A stretch of 58,755 bases of DNA from assembly GCA_035625725.1 (NCBI GenBank), contig DASPPB010000004.1:1-58755 (forward strand), given 5' to 3'. Below the pieces are notes generated by a model. That model worked only from the letters and a program-made list of their open reading frames with translations. It ran no database searches and was not told the DNA's origin. Positions within the stretch are counted from its first letter, which is position 1, and each line of letters opens with the position of its first letter. Below are positions 25,214 to 34,496 of this stretch, piece by piece. Source of the DNA: GJ-E10 sp035625725 (GTDB lineage Bacteria; Pseudomonadota; Gammaproteobacteria; Burkholderiales; Burkholderiaceae_F). The position numbers were made by a program, and so were the translations under genes.

Positions 25214-26602
25214 TCATTGCGCGGTGTATGAAAACAGGCCGTTGACGCCACCCGTCGCTGTCTGTTTCAGTGTGGTCAGGAGTGCCACCGTACCGCTGCT
25301 GCCCGCTGCGATCGACCCCGACACCAGTGCCATCAGCAGCGTGTTGCTCGCCGCGGCACCCGCGGGCGTGTCCGTGATCTGCAGGGGACTGGGTTGGGCG
25401 CCGCCAAATCCCGATGCGGCCGCGACCGTGCCGCTGCCTATGATCGTAGTCATGTCGTTGGAGCAGTAGCGGTTGTACGACTGGCCGGTCGCGGAAAAAG
25501 CCGCCACCGGTGAGGCACCCAATGTCGCACATTTGCCGCCGGCAAAGCCCGCAAACGTAATCGTTCGACCCGCCAGCGTGCTCACGGCGATGGAAGACAG
25601 GGCGTAGGCGTTGCCGGTCGCCGTCGCGGTCTCGGTGCTGGCGACGGTCTGCGTCCAAGTGAAGAGAATCTCCTCGGGGTTCTGGTAGTCCACCGTAACG
25701 GCGGTCACCACCGTCTGGCCAGATCCATTCACGTGCGTATCCGTGAGCACGTCGCCGCTCACGCTGTAGGTTCCCGTATTCAAACTCGACGCGGTCCCCG
25801 CAGTCCCCGCCGCGTCAATGCCGGCAAAAGTGCCTGCCCCGTTTCCGCCCATGCCAGCGACAAACTGGTCCATACCGGCGAGATCTGCGCTCACAGGACT
25901 CGCGCCCACGCTCGTTGCGACTTCCTGATAAAAATACAGGCCCGGCACATTCAAGGCCGCAGGTGGGCTCAGGTTGCCCGCCGCCGTCGCAAGATTCGCC
26001 GCGGCCTGCGTGGTTGAAGCGCCGCCCGGGTAGACAAACGTCAGCCCGGCCATGGCGGATTGGGCATCGGTCTGCGCCTGGGTCATCATCGCGGTGTAGG
26101 TCGCCGCGCTGCCAAAGGATGTGCCCCCGCTCGTGATGAAATCCTCCAGATTCGTGACATCCGTGGAGGTGAGTGTCAAACCGCTTACATTGATTTGCGA
26201 GGCCGACCCGCTGTAGTTCAGCGATTGCAGTACCTGCGCGACTTCCAGCGAATTATTCATTCCCCCTACGAACACGACCGTAAATCCGCTGGCGTTTGCG
26301 ACCGGCTGCACGGATCCCAGCGCAATGGCACCGCCTGCCCCCACCGGCAGGGAGAATGTCGTTGTCTGCCCGGTCTGGTAGCTGAAATTCCCGTTGACGT
26401 TGGTCGTTCCCGTTAGCGTCGTCGTACCGGCTCCGCTCGATGTGTAGTCAACCCCTTGCACGTATGCGTCGAGCAGCTGGCCATTGAGATTCCCACTGCC
26501 GCCACCGCCACCGTACCCGCCGCCGCCACCACAGCTAAAAAGCAGCATTGCGCAGGCGGCGAAAAAAACGCGCACGCCACCGCGTCGAACGGAGTTTTTC
26601 AT
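25214..26602 (-). CDS. Lipoprotein with poly-Gly tether
   Basis: 462 residues. The ATG at 26602 has a GGGAGGG site and begins a signal peptide ending MLLFSC; Cys24 is the lipid site. It is followed at once by a Gly tether (GGGGGYGGGGGSG). The mature part is Gly/Ser/Thr/Ala-rich with many short beta segments and few charges, typical of a surface or periplasmic beta-rich protein: LLDAYVQGVDYTSSG, then TYSVSGDVLTDTHVNGSG. Two cysteines (GGKCATLG and NRYCSND) lie late in the chain. A second lipoprotein in this window (51315-51716) has the same tether. Function unknown. Confidence 0.8.
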   Translation of the reverse strand: MKNSVRRGGVRVFFAACAMLLFSCGGGGGYGGGGGSGNLNGQLLDAYVQGVDYTSSGAGTTTLTGTTNVNGNFSYQTGQTTTFSLPVGAGGAIALGSVQPVANASGFTVVFVGGMNNSLEVAQVLQSLNYSGSASQINVSGLTLTSTDVTNLEDFITSGGTSFGSAATYTAMMTQAQTDAQSAMAGLTFVYPGGASTTQAAANLATAAGNLSPPAALNVPGLYFYQEVATSVGASPVSADLAGMDQFVAGMGGNGAGTFAGIDAAGTAGTASSLNTGTYSVSGDVLTDTHVNGSGQTVVTAVTVDYQNPEEILFTWTQTVASTETATATGNAYALSSIAVSTLAGRTITFAGFAGGKCATLGASPVAAFSATGQSYNRYCSNDMTTIIGSGTVAAASGFGGAQPSPLQITDTPAGAAASNTLLMALVSGSIAAGSSGTVALLTTLKQTATGGVNGLFSYTAQ

Positions 26603-27706
26603 GGCCACCCTCCCCGATCCCTGAGCGACTCTCTTGACCGTGGGGCTTCCGGTCTGGACGCGCATCCATCGGGCGCGTCAATTTTTCGCGGACTGGGAGC
26701 CTCACCGGGCCCTTGGCAACGTGACCGAAATTCCGCGTCTGCCATCGATCACGTTCCGAAAGGCGCTGGGTTACGCCTTTCCTCGAGGCATGTCAAGGAG
26801 TCCTGCTCAGTATTTGGTAAGAGTTTTTCTTAGGAAGACTTGCTAGAGCAGAAGTCAGAGTATCGAAAAACCGGTGCGCATCGCACAATGTCGGGGACCC
26901 GGTCTGGGGACAGCGAAGCGCAACCAATCCAATCGAGTCGACTCAGTGGCCCTCTGACTTCTACAGGGCTTTCTTAGAAAAAACGCCCCTGCCCGGCCAT
27001 CCGGTTTCGTTGGCCTCCAATCCAAACCCTTGCTCCTTTGGCCGTCATCTCCGGGTGGCCGACCGCAGCGCCGGGCCGGCCAGCGGACAGTCGCGAGATT
27101 GCAGCTGCGGCCTCGTGGTCAGTGGCGTCAACTCCCAATCGAGAGCGACATCGCGCGATCTGCTGATCGGCTCGGGTTGGACCGGCAATGGCCGGCGCGC
27201 TTCGTCTTAACTTCGCCCGCATTAGGGACACGCGGAAGGCAGACACTGCGCCGTTCTGCCGCAAGAACGCATCGCCGTTGTCGATCGGCGTGTGCGCGCC
27301 CCTTGGTGATGCAACCAGCGGCATCGGGCGCCCATTTCGCCGCCGGCTAAACAGCGAGAAGCGCGCAGTCACTTATTGTGTGCGCAGCCTGCGGCCAGCC
27401 ACCTTTCACGAGAGACGCAAAATACGACGGCGGTACGGGATTGCCCAGTTTTTACGCTTCTCTGCCGGGCGCACTGCAGTATGAACGCGACGACAAGCCG
27501 AATGCGCACGCGTAGAAGGCGTCGCTGAGCGCTCTCGCGCCCATCACGGCCGCGTCTTTGCCGATGCTCCATCTCTGCGACCCGGCTGCGCTTTTGCAAT
27601 AACGGCGCTGCGCTGCGACCTGTGCGCGGCCAAGACCATCACAGATGGTCCCACGCAAAAATGGCCGCGACGAGTGTGTACGCGGCCCCGCCGTCTCGCG
27701 CGCCGC
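26603..27706. other. Intergenic, 1.1 kb
   Basis: The longest gap in the window. It lies upstream of the poly-Gly lipoprotein gene (minus) and downstream of rhlE (minus). I see no frame with family resemblance and no repeat array or clear hairpin. Confidence 0.35.
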
Positions 27707-29233
27707 CTAGCGACCGCGCCGCGGCTGTGCGCCCTGCGCCCAACCGGCCGGCAGATTGCTGCGTACGAGCGCCGTCGATCCTGCCGGCAAAGCCGGTCTG
27801 GTGCGGCCCTTGGCGGTTTTGTCGCCGGTGGCCAAGGAAACGGGGGAGACCCTGCGCTCCCCTTGCACGGCTTGCGCGCGCGATGACGTCGCACGGCCCG
27901 GGGCGCGAAGCTCGCGGGCCTGGGGGTGCGCCGAATGTGCACGACCGCCCCCGGCTTGCTCGAGGCGGCGCCGCGCGGGATCGCGCGGCCCGCCGGCGCG
28001 AGCGACGTCGGGTCTGGGTGCCTGCCCCGTGGAGCGAGACGAGGATCGAAGATCGTCGCTGGCAACGCGCGCAGGCGCTGTCGAGTTTGCACGACCCGGC
28101 TCAAACCCGGGCACGACTGCGCGCGCGATCGAGCGCCGGATCAAGCGCTCGATATCGCGCAGCCGACCGTTTTCCTCGGCACTAACGAGTGATATTGCCT
28201 CACCATTGGCACCGGCACGGCCGGTGCGACCAATCCGGTGCACATAGTCTTCCGGCACGTGGGGAAGTTCGAAGTTCACCACATGGGGCAGCTGATCGAT
28301 ATCCAGACCACGTGCCGCGATGTCGGTTGCCACGAGCACCTGCAACTTGCCGCTCTTGAAGTCGGCAAGCGCGCGCGTGCGCGCGTTCTGACTCTTGTTG
28401 CCGTGTATCGCCTGCGCGGGCACCTGACTTTTTTCAAGCCGTGCGGCCAATTTGTTGGCGCCGTGCTTGGTTCGGGTGAAGACCAAAACCTGAAACCAGC
28501 TGCCCTGCTGCACCAGGTGCACCAGCAGATCGGCTTTGCGCGCGGCGTCCACGGGGTGCACGGTCTGCGTCACCGCATCGACCGTCGAGTTGCGCGGTGT
28601 CACCTGGATGTGTTTGGGCGCATTGAGCAGGGAGTCGGCCAGCGCGCGGATTGGATCGGAAAAAGTCGCGGAAAACAGCAAGTTCTGGCGGCGCTTGGGC
28701 AAAATCGCGAGGATTCTTTTGATGTCCGGCAAAAAGCCCATATCAAGCATGCGGTCGGCTTCGTCGAGCACCAGGATCTGCACGCCCGATAAGTCAATCG
28801 TGCGCTGGGCGCAATGGTCGAGGAGGCGTCCGGGGGTTGCCACGAGGACATCAACGCCCCGGCGCAGCCGATCGATCTGCGGACGGATGGAAACGCCCCC
28901 GAAAACCGTGCAGGACGAAAGGTTCGAATGCCGGCCATAGGTGCGCACACTTTCTTCTACTTGCGCGGCGAGCTCGCGGGTCGGGGTGAGGACGAGGCAG
29001 CGGACCTTGCGCGCCGAGCGCTGCGCCCCGCTTGCCGGGGTGTCGAGCATGTGCAAGACCGGCAGCACAAACGCCGCCGTTTTGCCCGTGCCGGTCTGGG
29101 CTCCCGCAAGCAGATCGGCTCCGGAGAGCACGACCGGTATGGCCTGCGATTGGATCGGGGTGGGTTGGGTGTAGCCGGCGTCGGCAACGGCGCGCACAAG
29201 CGCATCGGACAAACCGAGGTTTGCAAAAGACAT
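27707..29233 (-). CDS. rhlE: DEAD-box ATP-dependent RNA helicase RhlE
   Basis: Unwinds structured RNA in ribosome maturation, mRNA decay and cold adaptation. The 508 residues carry the Q motif (FANLGLSD plus PTPIQ), Walker A AQTGTGKT (45-52), PTRELA (84-89), DEAD (157-160), SAT (188-190), DIAARGLD and HRIGRTGRAG. The sequence after about residue 375 is a 130-residue Arg/Pro/Ala-rich tail that probably binds RNA, as is usual for RhlE in betaproteobacteria. The start is the ATG at 29231-29233 with a GAAGGT site. A perfect 8-bp hairpin sits in the leader (29262-29280). Confidence 0.97.
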   Translation of the reverse strand: MSFANLGLSDALVRAVADAGYTQPTPIQSQAIPVVLSGADLLAGAQTGTGKTAAFVLPVLHMLDTPASGAQRSARKVRCLVLTPTRELAAQVEESVRTYGRHSNLSSCTVFGGVSIRPQIDRLRRGVDVLVATPGRLLDHCAQRTIDLSGVQILVLDEADRMLDMGFLPDIKRILAILPKRRQNLLFSATFSDPIRALADSLLNAPKHIQVTPRNSTVDAVTQTVHPVDAARKADLLVHLVQQGSWFQVLVFTRTKHGANKLAARLEKSQVPAQAIHGNKSQNARTRALADFKSGKLQVLVATDIAARGLDIDQLPHVVNFELPHVPEDYVHRIGRTGRAGANGEAISLVSAEENGRLRDIERLIRRSIARAVVPGFEPGRANSTAPARVASDDLRSSSRSTGQAPRPDVARAGGPRDPARRRLEQAGGGRAHSAHPQARELRAPGRATSSRAQAVQGERRVSPVSLATGDKTAKGRTRPALPAGSTALVRSNLPAGWAQGAQPRRGR

Positions 29234-30012
29234 GAAATACCTTCAGAGGTTGGCCTGCCGTCGCTTCCCCTTGGGAAGCGAGACGTTCATCGACCAGTGG
29301 ATTACAGACGAACGGGTGGGGAGTAACGAGTCGGAACTGACTGTGGCGAGGTGATCGAACAAAGCGACCACGCTGGTCTCAAGCCACGGCGAGAATGATA
29401 CCAGAAAACCGACCGGGATGGATATCAAGACGCAGGCGCGCACAGTGCCGCTCCCCGGCGATCGCGCTCCTTCGTCGGCCGAGTCGCAGGGATAAGTACC
29501 TGATTTTGTACGTGTCACAGTCCCGACACTTTTTATCGGGTAGCGTCACTTGCCGCGACGGCCATATCTGTTTCAGCCTCCGGTTCACCGGGACCGTCCC
29601 TTGTTCAACCTGACATTCAAAGCAAGTCGAATCATGTATCCCATGCCGACGTCAGGGGAATGCAGTCGTCGTTCTTTGGGGCCTCTCGCCTCATGCGCAA
29701 TGCCTCTCCAGTGCCCTCAAAGGCAACGATCGAGGCCGTTTCCGAAAGATGCTTGCGAACGGCGGCCGGCTCAAATGAAGCGATGCCGCAATCGGCGCAA
29801 ACGTGGCGCCGGGCGGCCCGCGGTGTCGTGGGCCTTTCCTTGCGACATCGGTATGGTCCTCGATGACGCGCGGGCGGGTCGTTGCATTGGCATCGGCCTC
29901 GGTGCCGAAACACGCGGACGGTCTTGCGCGCACCCGTCGCAATCCGCGCACGCAAACCGGCGCGCGCTGGAGTTGCGCCGCATCCCCGCCGCGCTTGGCA
30001 ACACAAGAGAGC
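29234..30012. other. Intergenic, 779 bp
   Basis: Divergent gap between rhlE and the acetyltransferase. It holds the rhlE leader hairpin (29262-29280). Other frames show no family. Confidence 0.4.
29262..29280 (-). promoter_or_regulatory. Hairpin in the rhlE 5' leader
   Basis: CGCTTCCC-CTT-GGGAAGCG is a perfect 8-bp stem with a 3-base loop, 29 bp upstream of the rhlE start. It could limit or time translation of the helicase, as in cold-shock leaders, but this is unproven. Confidence 0.35.
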
Positions 30013-30504
30013 ATGATGGCGGTCCCGGTGCTTGACTTCCGCCGAGCCGATATCGGGGATTTGCCGGCCGTACTGGCGTTTCTGCTTGCAAACGCGCGGC
30101 CGGTCGAAGGTGTGGCGGAGCATCTCGAGCAGTTCTGGATCGCGGCATCGGGCGAGAAGATCGTTGGCTGCGCGGGGCGCGAAACCTACGGCGAGGTCGC
30201 GCTCTTGCGCTCGGTTGCGGTCTTGCCCGAAAGACGAAATCAAGGCATTGGAAAGACACTCATCGAGCACGTCATCCACGATGCGGCCTCCGAGCGCGTC
30301 AAAACGCTCTACCTCTTGACGGCGAGCGCGGGCCGGTATTTCGAGGGTTTGGGTTTTCGCGCCGTCGATAAAGCGCACGCGCCCAAGCAACTCCTCGTCT
30401 CGGCCGAATTTCAGGGAGCCTGTCCACCGGACGATATCCTCATGGCGTTGCCGCTAGCGCTGCGTGACGAGGCCGCCCTCTTTAACGTGAAGCCCGGCAC
30501 CTAA
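30013..30504 (+). CDS. GNAT acetyltransferase, ArsN2-like
   Basis: 163 residues. GNAT fold with the acetyl-CoA loop RNQGIG in VAVLPERRNQGIGKTLIEHV (about residues 75-94) and the C-terminal LTASAGRYFEGLGFRAVD. The order of segments (ADIGDLPAVLAFLL, EGVAEHLEQF, GCAGRETYGEVALLRSVAV, then AEFQGACPPDDILM) fits ArsN2, the arsenic-resistance-associated N-acetyltransferase family. No arsR, arsB or arsC is in the window, so the substrate is uncertain. An AAGAGAG site precedes the ATG pair. Confidence 0.85.
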   Translation: MMAVPVLDFRRADIGDLPAVLAFLLANARPVEGVAEHLEQFWIAASGEKIVGCAGRETYGEVALLRSVAVLPERRNQGIGKTLIEHVIHDAASERVKTLYLLTASAGRYFEGLGFRAVDKAHAPKQLLVSAEFQGACPPDDILMALPLALRDEAALFNVKPGT

Positions 30505-30720
30505 AACCGCGCTGGCACCCCTCCGACCTCGCCTTGCGCGCTCTTCACTGGCACGCGCGTCGTTCTTTGCGCTCTCGCCCCCGCGGGACGTCCACCGGCA
30601 GAGCAATCGGGCTTTGCACCCGCGAGCGCTACGCTCGCCGCATTCCGGGCGCCGCCGGGTGTACTGCACCACCTCGCATTGACTACCATTGGCCGCCTGA
30701 CGTCTTATGCGGACTCGCAC

Positions 30721-31749
30721 GTGAAACTGCTCCTCTTCGTTGTTCTGTGTCTTGTCGCGCTTGCCGTCGTTGGCTTTGCGCTTGCCATCGCGCTTGGCGG
30801 ACCGCACCACCCGGCGCCGATGAAGAGCATCAATGAGCCCTTTGCGCAGGTGGATTTTTCCGATCTTCCGCCTACGAGCTTCTTTACCGCGCGCGACGGT
30901 ACGAGCCTGGCCTACCGAGCGTATATGCCGCCGGGCGTCCCTTCCGCGGGCAGCGTGATTCTGGTGCACGGCTCGGCCGGCAACGGTGCCAGCATGCACG
31001 TATTGGCCAAGAGCTTTGCCGCGGCCGGATTCTCGACCTACGCGCTCGATGAGCGCGGCCACGGGCGCTCCGGCCCCAGGGGCGATATCGCGTACATCGG
31101 GCAGCTGGAAGACGACCTGGAGGACTTCGTTCGGGCCACTCGCCCCGTAGAGCCTGCAACCCTGGTTGGCTTTTCCTCAGGTGGCGGCTTCGTGCTTCGG
31201 TTTGCCGGCAGCTCCCGACAGCGGTTGTTTTCGGGCTACGTGCTCCTTTCGCCCTTCCTTGGGCCCGAAGCGCCAACGCAGCGCGCCGGCAGCGGCGGGT
31301 GGGTCAGTGTCGGCCTTGCGCGCTACGTGGCGATCGCAACGCTTCATGGCTGGGGCATCCGGCTGTTCGACCATCTGCCGGTCTTGCGTTTTGCCGTGGT
31401 CGATGATCCCAGAGCGGATTTGACGCCGCAGTACTCCTTTGCGCTTGCCCAGAATTTCCGACCGGAGCAAGACTATCTCGCAAACATCCGCGCAGTGCAA
31501 AGGCCTATGGCTGTCGTGGCCGGCCTCGAGGACGAGGTCTTCTTCACCGTCAAACTGCCTCCCGTATTCCAGTCTCACGGCACGAACGTACCCGTAACGC
31601 TGCTGCCCGGCGTAGGCCACATCGGTCTCACGCTCGACCCTGTTGCCGTGCGGGCGGTGGTCTCGGCCGTGCGCGCCTTGTATCGCGACAAGCCGCAGAA
31701 CATCGCCCTACTTCAAACGAAGGGCGATGCTTCGGGAAATCCGCACTAA
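30721..31749 (+). CDS. Membrane-anchored alpha/beta hydrolase
   Basis: 342 residues from the GTG at 30721; a TTG at 30679 would add 14 residues. An N-terminal hydrophobic segment (2-27) anchors the enzyme. The alpha/beta-hydrolase core shows the VHGSAGNG oxyanion turn, the LDERGHGRSGPRGD loop, the nucleophile motif GFSSGGG and a late GVGHIG histidine; the acid is probably in GLEDEVF. It resembles monoglyceride-lipase/lysophospholipase-type lipases (RGHGRS). Substrate unknown. It follows the acetyltransferase by 216 bp. Confidence 0.88.
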   Translation: MKLLLFVVLCLVALAVVGFALAIALGGPHHPAPMKSINEPFAQVDFSDLPPTSFFTARDGTSLAYRAYMPPGVPSAGSVILVHGSAGNGASMHVLAKSFAAAGFSTYALDERGHGRSGPRGDIAYIGQLEDDLEDFVRATRPVEPATLVGFSSGGGFVLRFAGSSRQRLFSGYVLLSPFLGPEAPTQRAGSGGWVSVGLARYVAIATLHGWGIRLFDHLPVLRFAVVDDPRADLTPQYSFALAQNFRPEQDYLANIRAVQRPMAVVAGLEDEVFFTVKLPPVFQSHGTNVPVTLLPGVGHIGLTLDPVAVRAVVSAVRALYRDKPQNIALLQTKGDASGNPH

Positions 31750-32089
31750 AGCCCGTGTCCGGGGTTTCGGATGCCCGCAGACGTTGCGCGTCGCTGATCC
31801 CGAGAGGCACACTCCCCCAACGCCCTGCGAGCTACCCATGCGTGCCCAACAGCGATCACGGACAGCGGTTTGGTTGCGCCGCAGCGGCGCGCATCAACGC
31901 CGACGCGTTGCCCCGGCGTGTGTTTACCGTCGCGCGCATCGATTTATCGGTCGCGAGCCGGTAGACTGGCTGTGGAGGCCGGAGCACGAGTGCGCATCGC
32001 TCCTCGGACCCGGTCGTTCAATTTTCGCAACCCAGGTTGCTGCGCCGCGAGATTGCTGGATCGCGACGTAGATTTCGGAGATCCATGCG
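31750..32089. other. Intergenic, 340 bp, upstream of the liv operon
   Basis: Should hold the liv promoter. I see no clear consensus, repeat or hairpin. Confidence 0.35.
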
Positions 32090-32899
32090 ATGTCCCACGC
32101 GGGCACACCCAGCAGCGACGCGGCCGCTCCGCCATCGGAACTGTTACGGGTATCGCAAATCCGTGTGTGCTTTGGCGGCATCGTTGCGCTCGATGATGTG
32201 TCCTTTGGCATCGAAACGGGTCAGATTGCGGGCTTGATCGGCCCCAATGGCGCGGGCAAAACGACTCTGTTCAATTGCTTGTCCCGCCTCTACGAGTACG
32301 AACACGGCACGATCGTTTTCGATGGCACGCCGCTATCCGCGGTTGCGCGACATCGGATTGCCGCCCTGGGCATCGGCCGCACATTTCAGAACCTCGCCTT
32401 GTTCGGCACGATGAGCGTGCTCGACAACGTCATGGTGGGGCGGCATTGCCGCACGTCGAGCGGGTTTGCCGCAAATGCATTGCAGCTGCCCCGCGTCTGG
32501 GCCGAATCCCTACGAACCCGGGAGCGCGCGCGCGAACTGGTGGAATTTCTTGATCTGGACTCCGTTGCCCGGGCGGCAGCGTGCGAACTGCCCCTTGCAG
32601 TGCAAAAGCGCGTGGAGCTCGCGCGCGCACTGGCCTCGGATCCCAAACTCCTGCTGCTCGATGAGCCTGCCAGCGGACTTAACCACCAGGAGGCCGCTGC
32701 GCTGGGGCGCCTGATTCTTGAAATCCGGGACCGGCTTCGGATCACAGTGCTCCTTGTGGAGCACCGCATGAACCTGGTGATGAGCATCTGTGACAAGGTT
32801 GTGGCGCTGAACTTCGGGCGCAAGATCGCCGACGGTACCCCGGAGCAGGTGCGCACGCATCCGGACGTCATCCAGGCCTATTTGGGCACCACGGCATAA
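32090..32899 (+). CDS. livG: Branched-chain amino-acid ABC transporter ATPase LivG
   Basis: One of two ATPase subunits of an importer for branched-chain amino acids or related compounds (HAAT family). 269 residues: Walker A GPNGAGKTT (51-59), the LivG-type insert (RHRIAALGIGRTFQNLALFGTMSVLDNVMVG), Walker B LLLLDEPASGLN, the switch His (LLVEHRM) and the C-terminal LivG extension. The ABC signature reads LPLAVQKRVELARAL, where this subfamily usually has LPYG or LSYG, so its glycine is replaced. A GGAG site lies 9 bases before the ATG. First gene of livG-livF-livH-livM-livK. Confidence 0.95.
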   Translation: MSHAGTPSSDAAAPPSELLRVSQIRVCFGGIVALDDVSFGIETGQIAGLIGPNGAGKTTLFNCLSRLYEYEHGTIVFDGTPLSAVARHRIAALGIGRTFQNLALFGTMSVLDNVMVGRHCRTSSGFAANALQLPRVWAESLRTRERARELVEFLDLDSVARAAACELPLAVQKRVELARALASDPKLLLLDEPASGLNHQEAAALGRLILEIRDRLRITVLLVEHRMNLVMSICDKVVALNFGRKIADGTPEQVRTHPDVIQAYLGTTA

Positions 32900-32912
32900 G
32901 GGCGTGGCTTCC

Positions 32913-33620
32913 ATGCTGCTCGAGGTCGTAGAACTGCAAGCCGCCTACGGAGCCATGCGGGTGCTGCACGGCATCAGCTTTGGCCTGGAGCAGGGTTCAG
33001 TGACCGCACTGCTTGGCGCCAATGGCGCGGGGAAGACCACCACGCTGCGTGCGTTGTGCGCGATGGCCCGGTCGCACGGCGCAATCACTTTTGACGGCCG
33101 CCGCATTGAACGCATGGCAACCGAGGACATCGTGCGCCTGGGCATTGCCCACGTGCCCGAAGGGCGCGGGACCTTCACGCACCTCACCACCGAAGAGAAT
33201 CTGCGTCTGGGCGGCTACGTGCGCAAGCCCAAGGGGCAGGTCGCGGACGATATGGAGCGCGTATATGGCTATTTTCCGCGGCTCAAAGAGCGGCGGCGCC
33301 AGCAGGCAGGAACGCTCTCCGGCGGCGAGCAGCAGATGCTCGCGCTGGCGCGCGCCTTGATGCTGCGCCCCCGCCTATTGCTGCTCGATGAGCCCTCCTT
33401 TGGGCTGGCGCCGCTGCTGGTGCAGGAGTTTTTCCACATTCTGGCCAAAATCAACCGCGAAGAGGGCGTGAGCGTGCTGCTTGTCGAGCAAAATGCCGCG
33501 CTCGCTCTCGAGATTGCCGACCATGCGTACGTGCTCGAAGTCGGCCGCATCGCGCTGGGCGGAGCCGCCGAAGAGGTCAAACGCAACGAGGCCGTGCGCG
33601 CCTCCTACCTGGGATCTTGA
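32913..33620 (+). CDS. livF: Branched-chain amino-acid ABC transporter ATPase LivF
   Basis: The second ATPase subunit, which pairs with LivG. 235 residues: Walker A GANGAGKTT, Q-loop region HVPEGRGTF, intact signature LSGGEQQMLALARAL, Walker B LLLLDEPSFGLAP and H-loop VLLVEQN (LivF has Gln in place of His, as usual). The ATG at 32913 has AAGGG 10 bases upstream and is preferred to the GTG at 32904. It follows livG by 13 bp and livH begins 3 bp after its stop. Confidence 0.95.
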   Translation: MLLEVVELQAAYGAMRVLHGISFGLEQGSVTALLGANGAGKTTTLRALCAMARSHGAITFDGRRIERMATEDIVRLGIAHVPEGRGTFTHLTTEENLRLGGYVRKPKGQVADDMERVYGYFPRLKERRRQQAGTLSGGEQQMLALARALMLRPRLLLLDEPSFGLAPLLVQEFFHILAKINREEGVSVLLVEQNAALALEIADHAYVLEVGRIALGGAAEEVKRNEAVRASYLGS

Positions 33621-33623
33621 GGC

Positions 33624-34496
33624 ATGGAGCAGCTCTTGAGCCAGATCCTCGCCGGCCTCGCCACGGGCGGCATCTATGCCAGCGTTGCACTGGCGCTCGT
33701 CATGATCTACCAGGCAACGCAGCTCGTGAATTTCGCGCAGGGCGAGATGGCGATGTTCTCGACCTACCTCGCCTGGGCGATGATCCAGGCCCAGATGCCG
33801 TACTGGATCGCGTTCTTCCTCACGGTTGGCATCTCCTTTGTGATGGGGGCGGCGATCCAGTACTTCGTGCTGCAGCGCATTCGCGGCCAGCCCGTACTTG
33901 CCCTGGTAGTGGTTTTCATCGGGCTGCTCGTGATCTTCAACAGTCTGGCGGGCTGGATCTTCACCTCCACCATTCAGGTCTTCCCAAGCCCCTTCCCGGC
34001 CGAGTCGCCCTTCGGGCAGCACTACATCTCCGCCCACGAACTGGGCGCGACCGCGGTCACACTGGTGCTCATCACCCTGCTGTGGGCGTTTTTCCGCTTC
34101 ACCTCGCTGGGGCTTGCCATGCGCGCCGCTGCGCAAAACCCCGTATCGAGCCGGCTCGTTGGCATTCGGGTCGGCCAGATGCTCGCGCTGGGCTGGGGGC
34201 TCGCGGCAGCCGTCGGATCGGTTGCCGGCATGATGGTTGCGCCCATCGTCTTTCTTGACCCGAACATGATGTCGGGCATTCTCCTGTACGCCTTCGCTGG
34301 CGCATTGCTGGGCGGCATTGACAGTCCCGGCGGCGCGGTTTTCGGCGGCTTTCTGGTCGGCGTGTTGGAAAATCTGCTCGGTGCCTTTGTGGTCGGCAAC
34401 GAACTAAAGCTGGTTGTCGCACTCGTAGTCATCGTCGGGGTGCTGCTGTTGCGGCCGTCGGGCATTTTCGGAAGCGTACAGGTGACGCGCGTATGA
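33624..34496 (+). CDS. livH: Branched-chain amino-acid ABC transporter permease LivH
   Basis: 290-residue inner-membrane permease with about eight hydrophobic segments, starting LLSQILAGLATGGIYASVALAL as LivH proteins do. It shows the NFAQGEMAMFSTYLAWAM segment and the coupling-loop region RAAAQNPVSSRLVGIRVGQM (the EAA-like contact with the ATPases). It pairs with LivM. The stop TGA overlaps the ATG of a 35-codon ORF (ATGA at 34493-34496). Confidence 0.95.
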   Translation: MEQLLSQILAGLATGGIYASVALALVMIYQATQLVNFAQGEMAMFSTYLAWAMIQAQMPYWIAFFLTVGISFVMGAAIQYFVLQRIRGQPVLALVVVFIGLLVIFNSLAGWIFTSTIQVFPSPFPAESPFGQHYISAHELGATAVTLVLITLLWAFFRFTSLGLAMRAAAQNPVSSRLVGIRVGQMLALGWGLAAAVGSVAGMMVAPIVFLDPNMMSGILLYAFAGALLGGIDSPGGAVFGGFLVGVLENLLGAFVVGNELKLVVALVVIVGVLLLRPSGIFGSVQVTRV

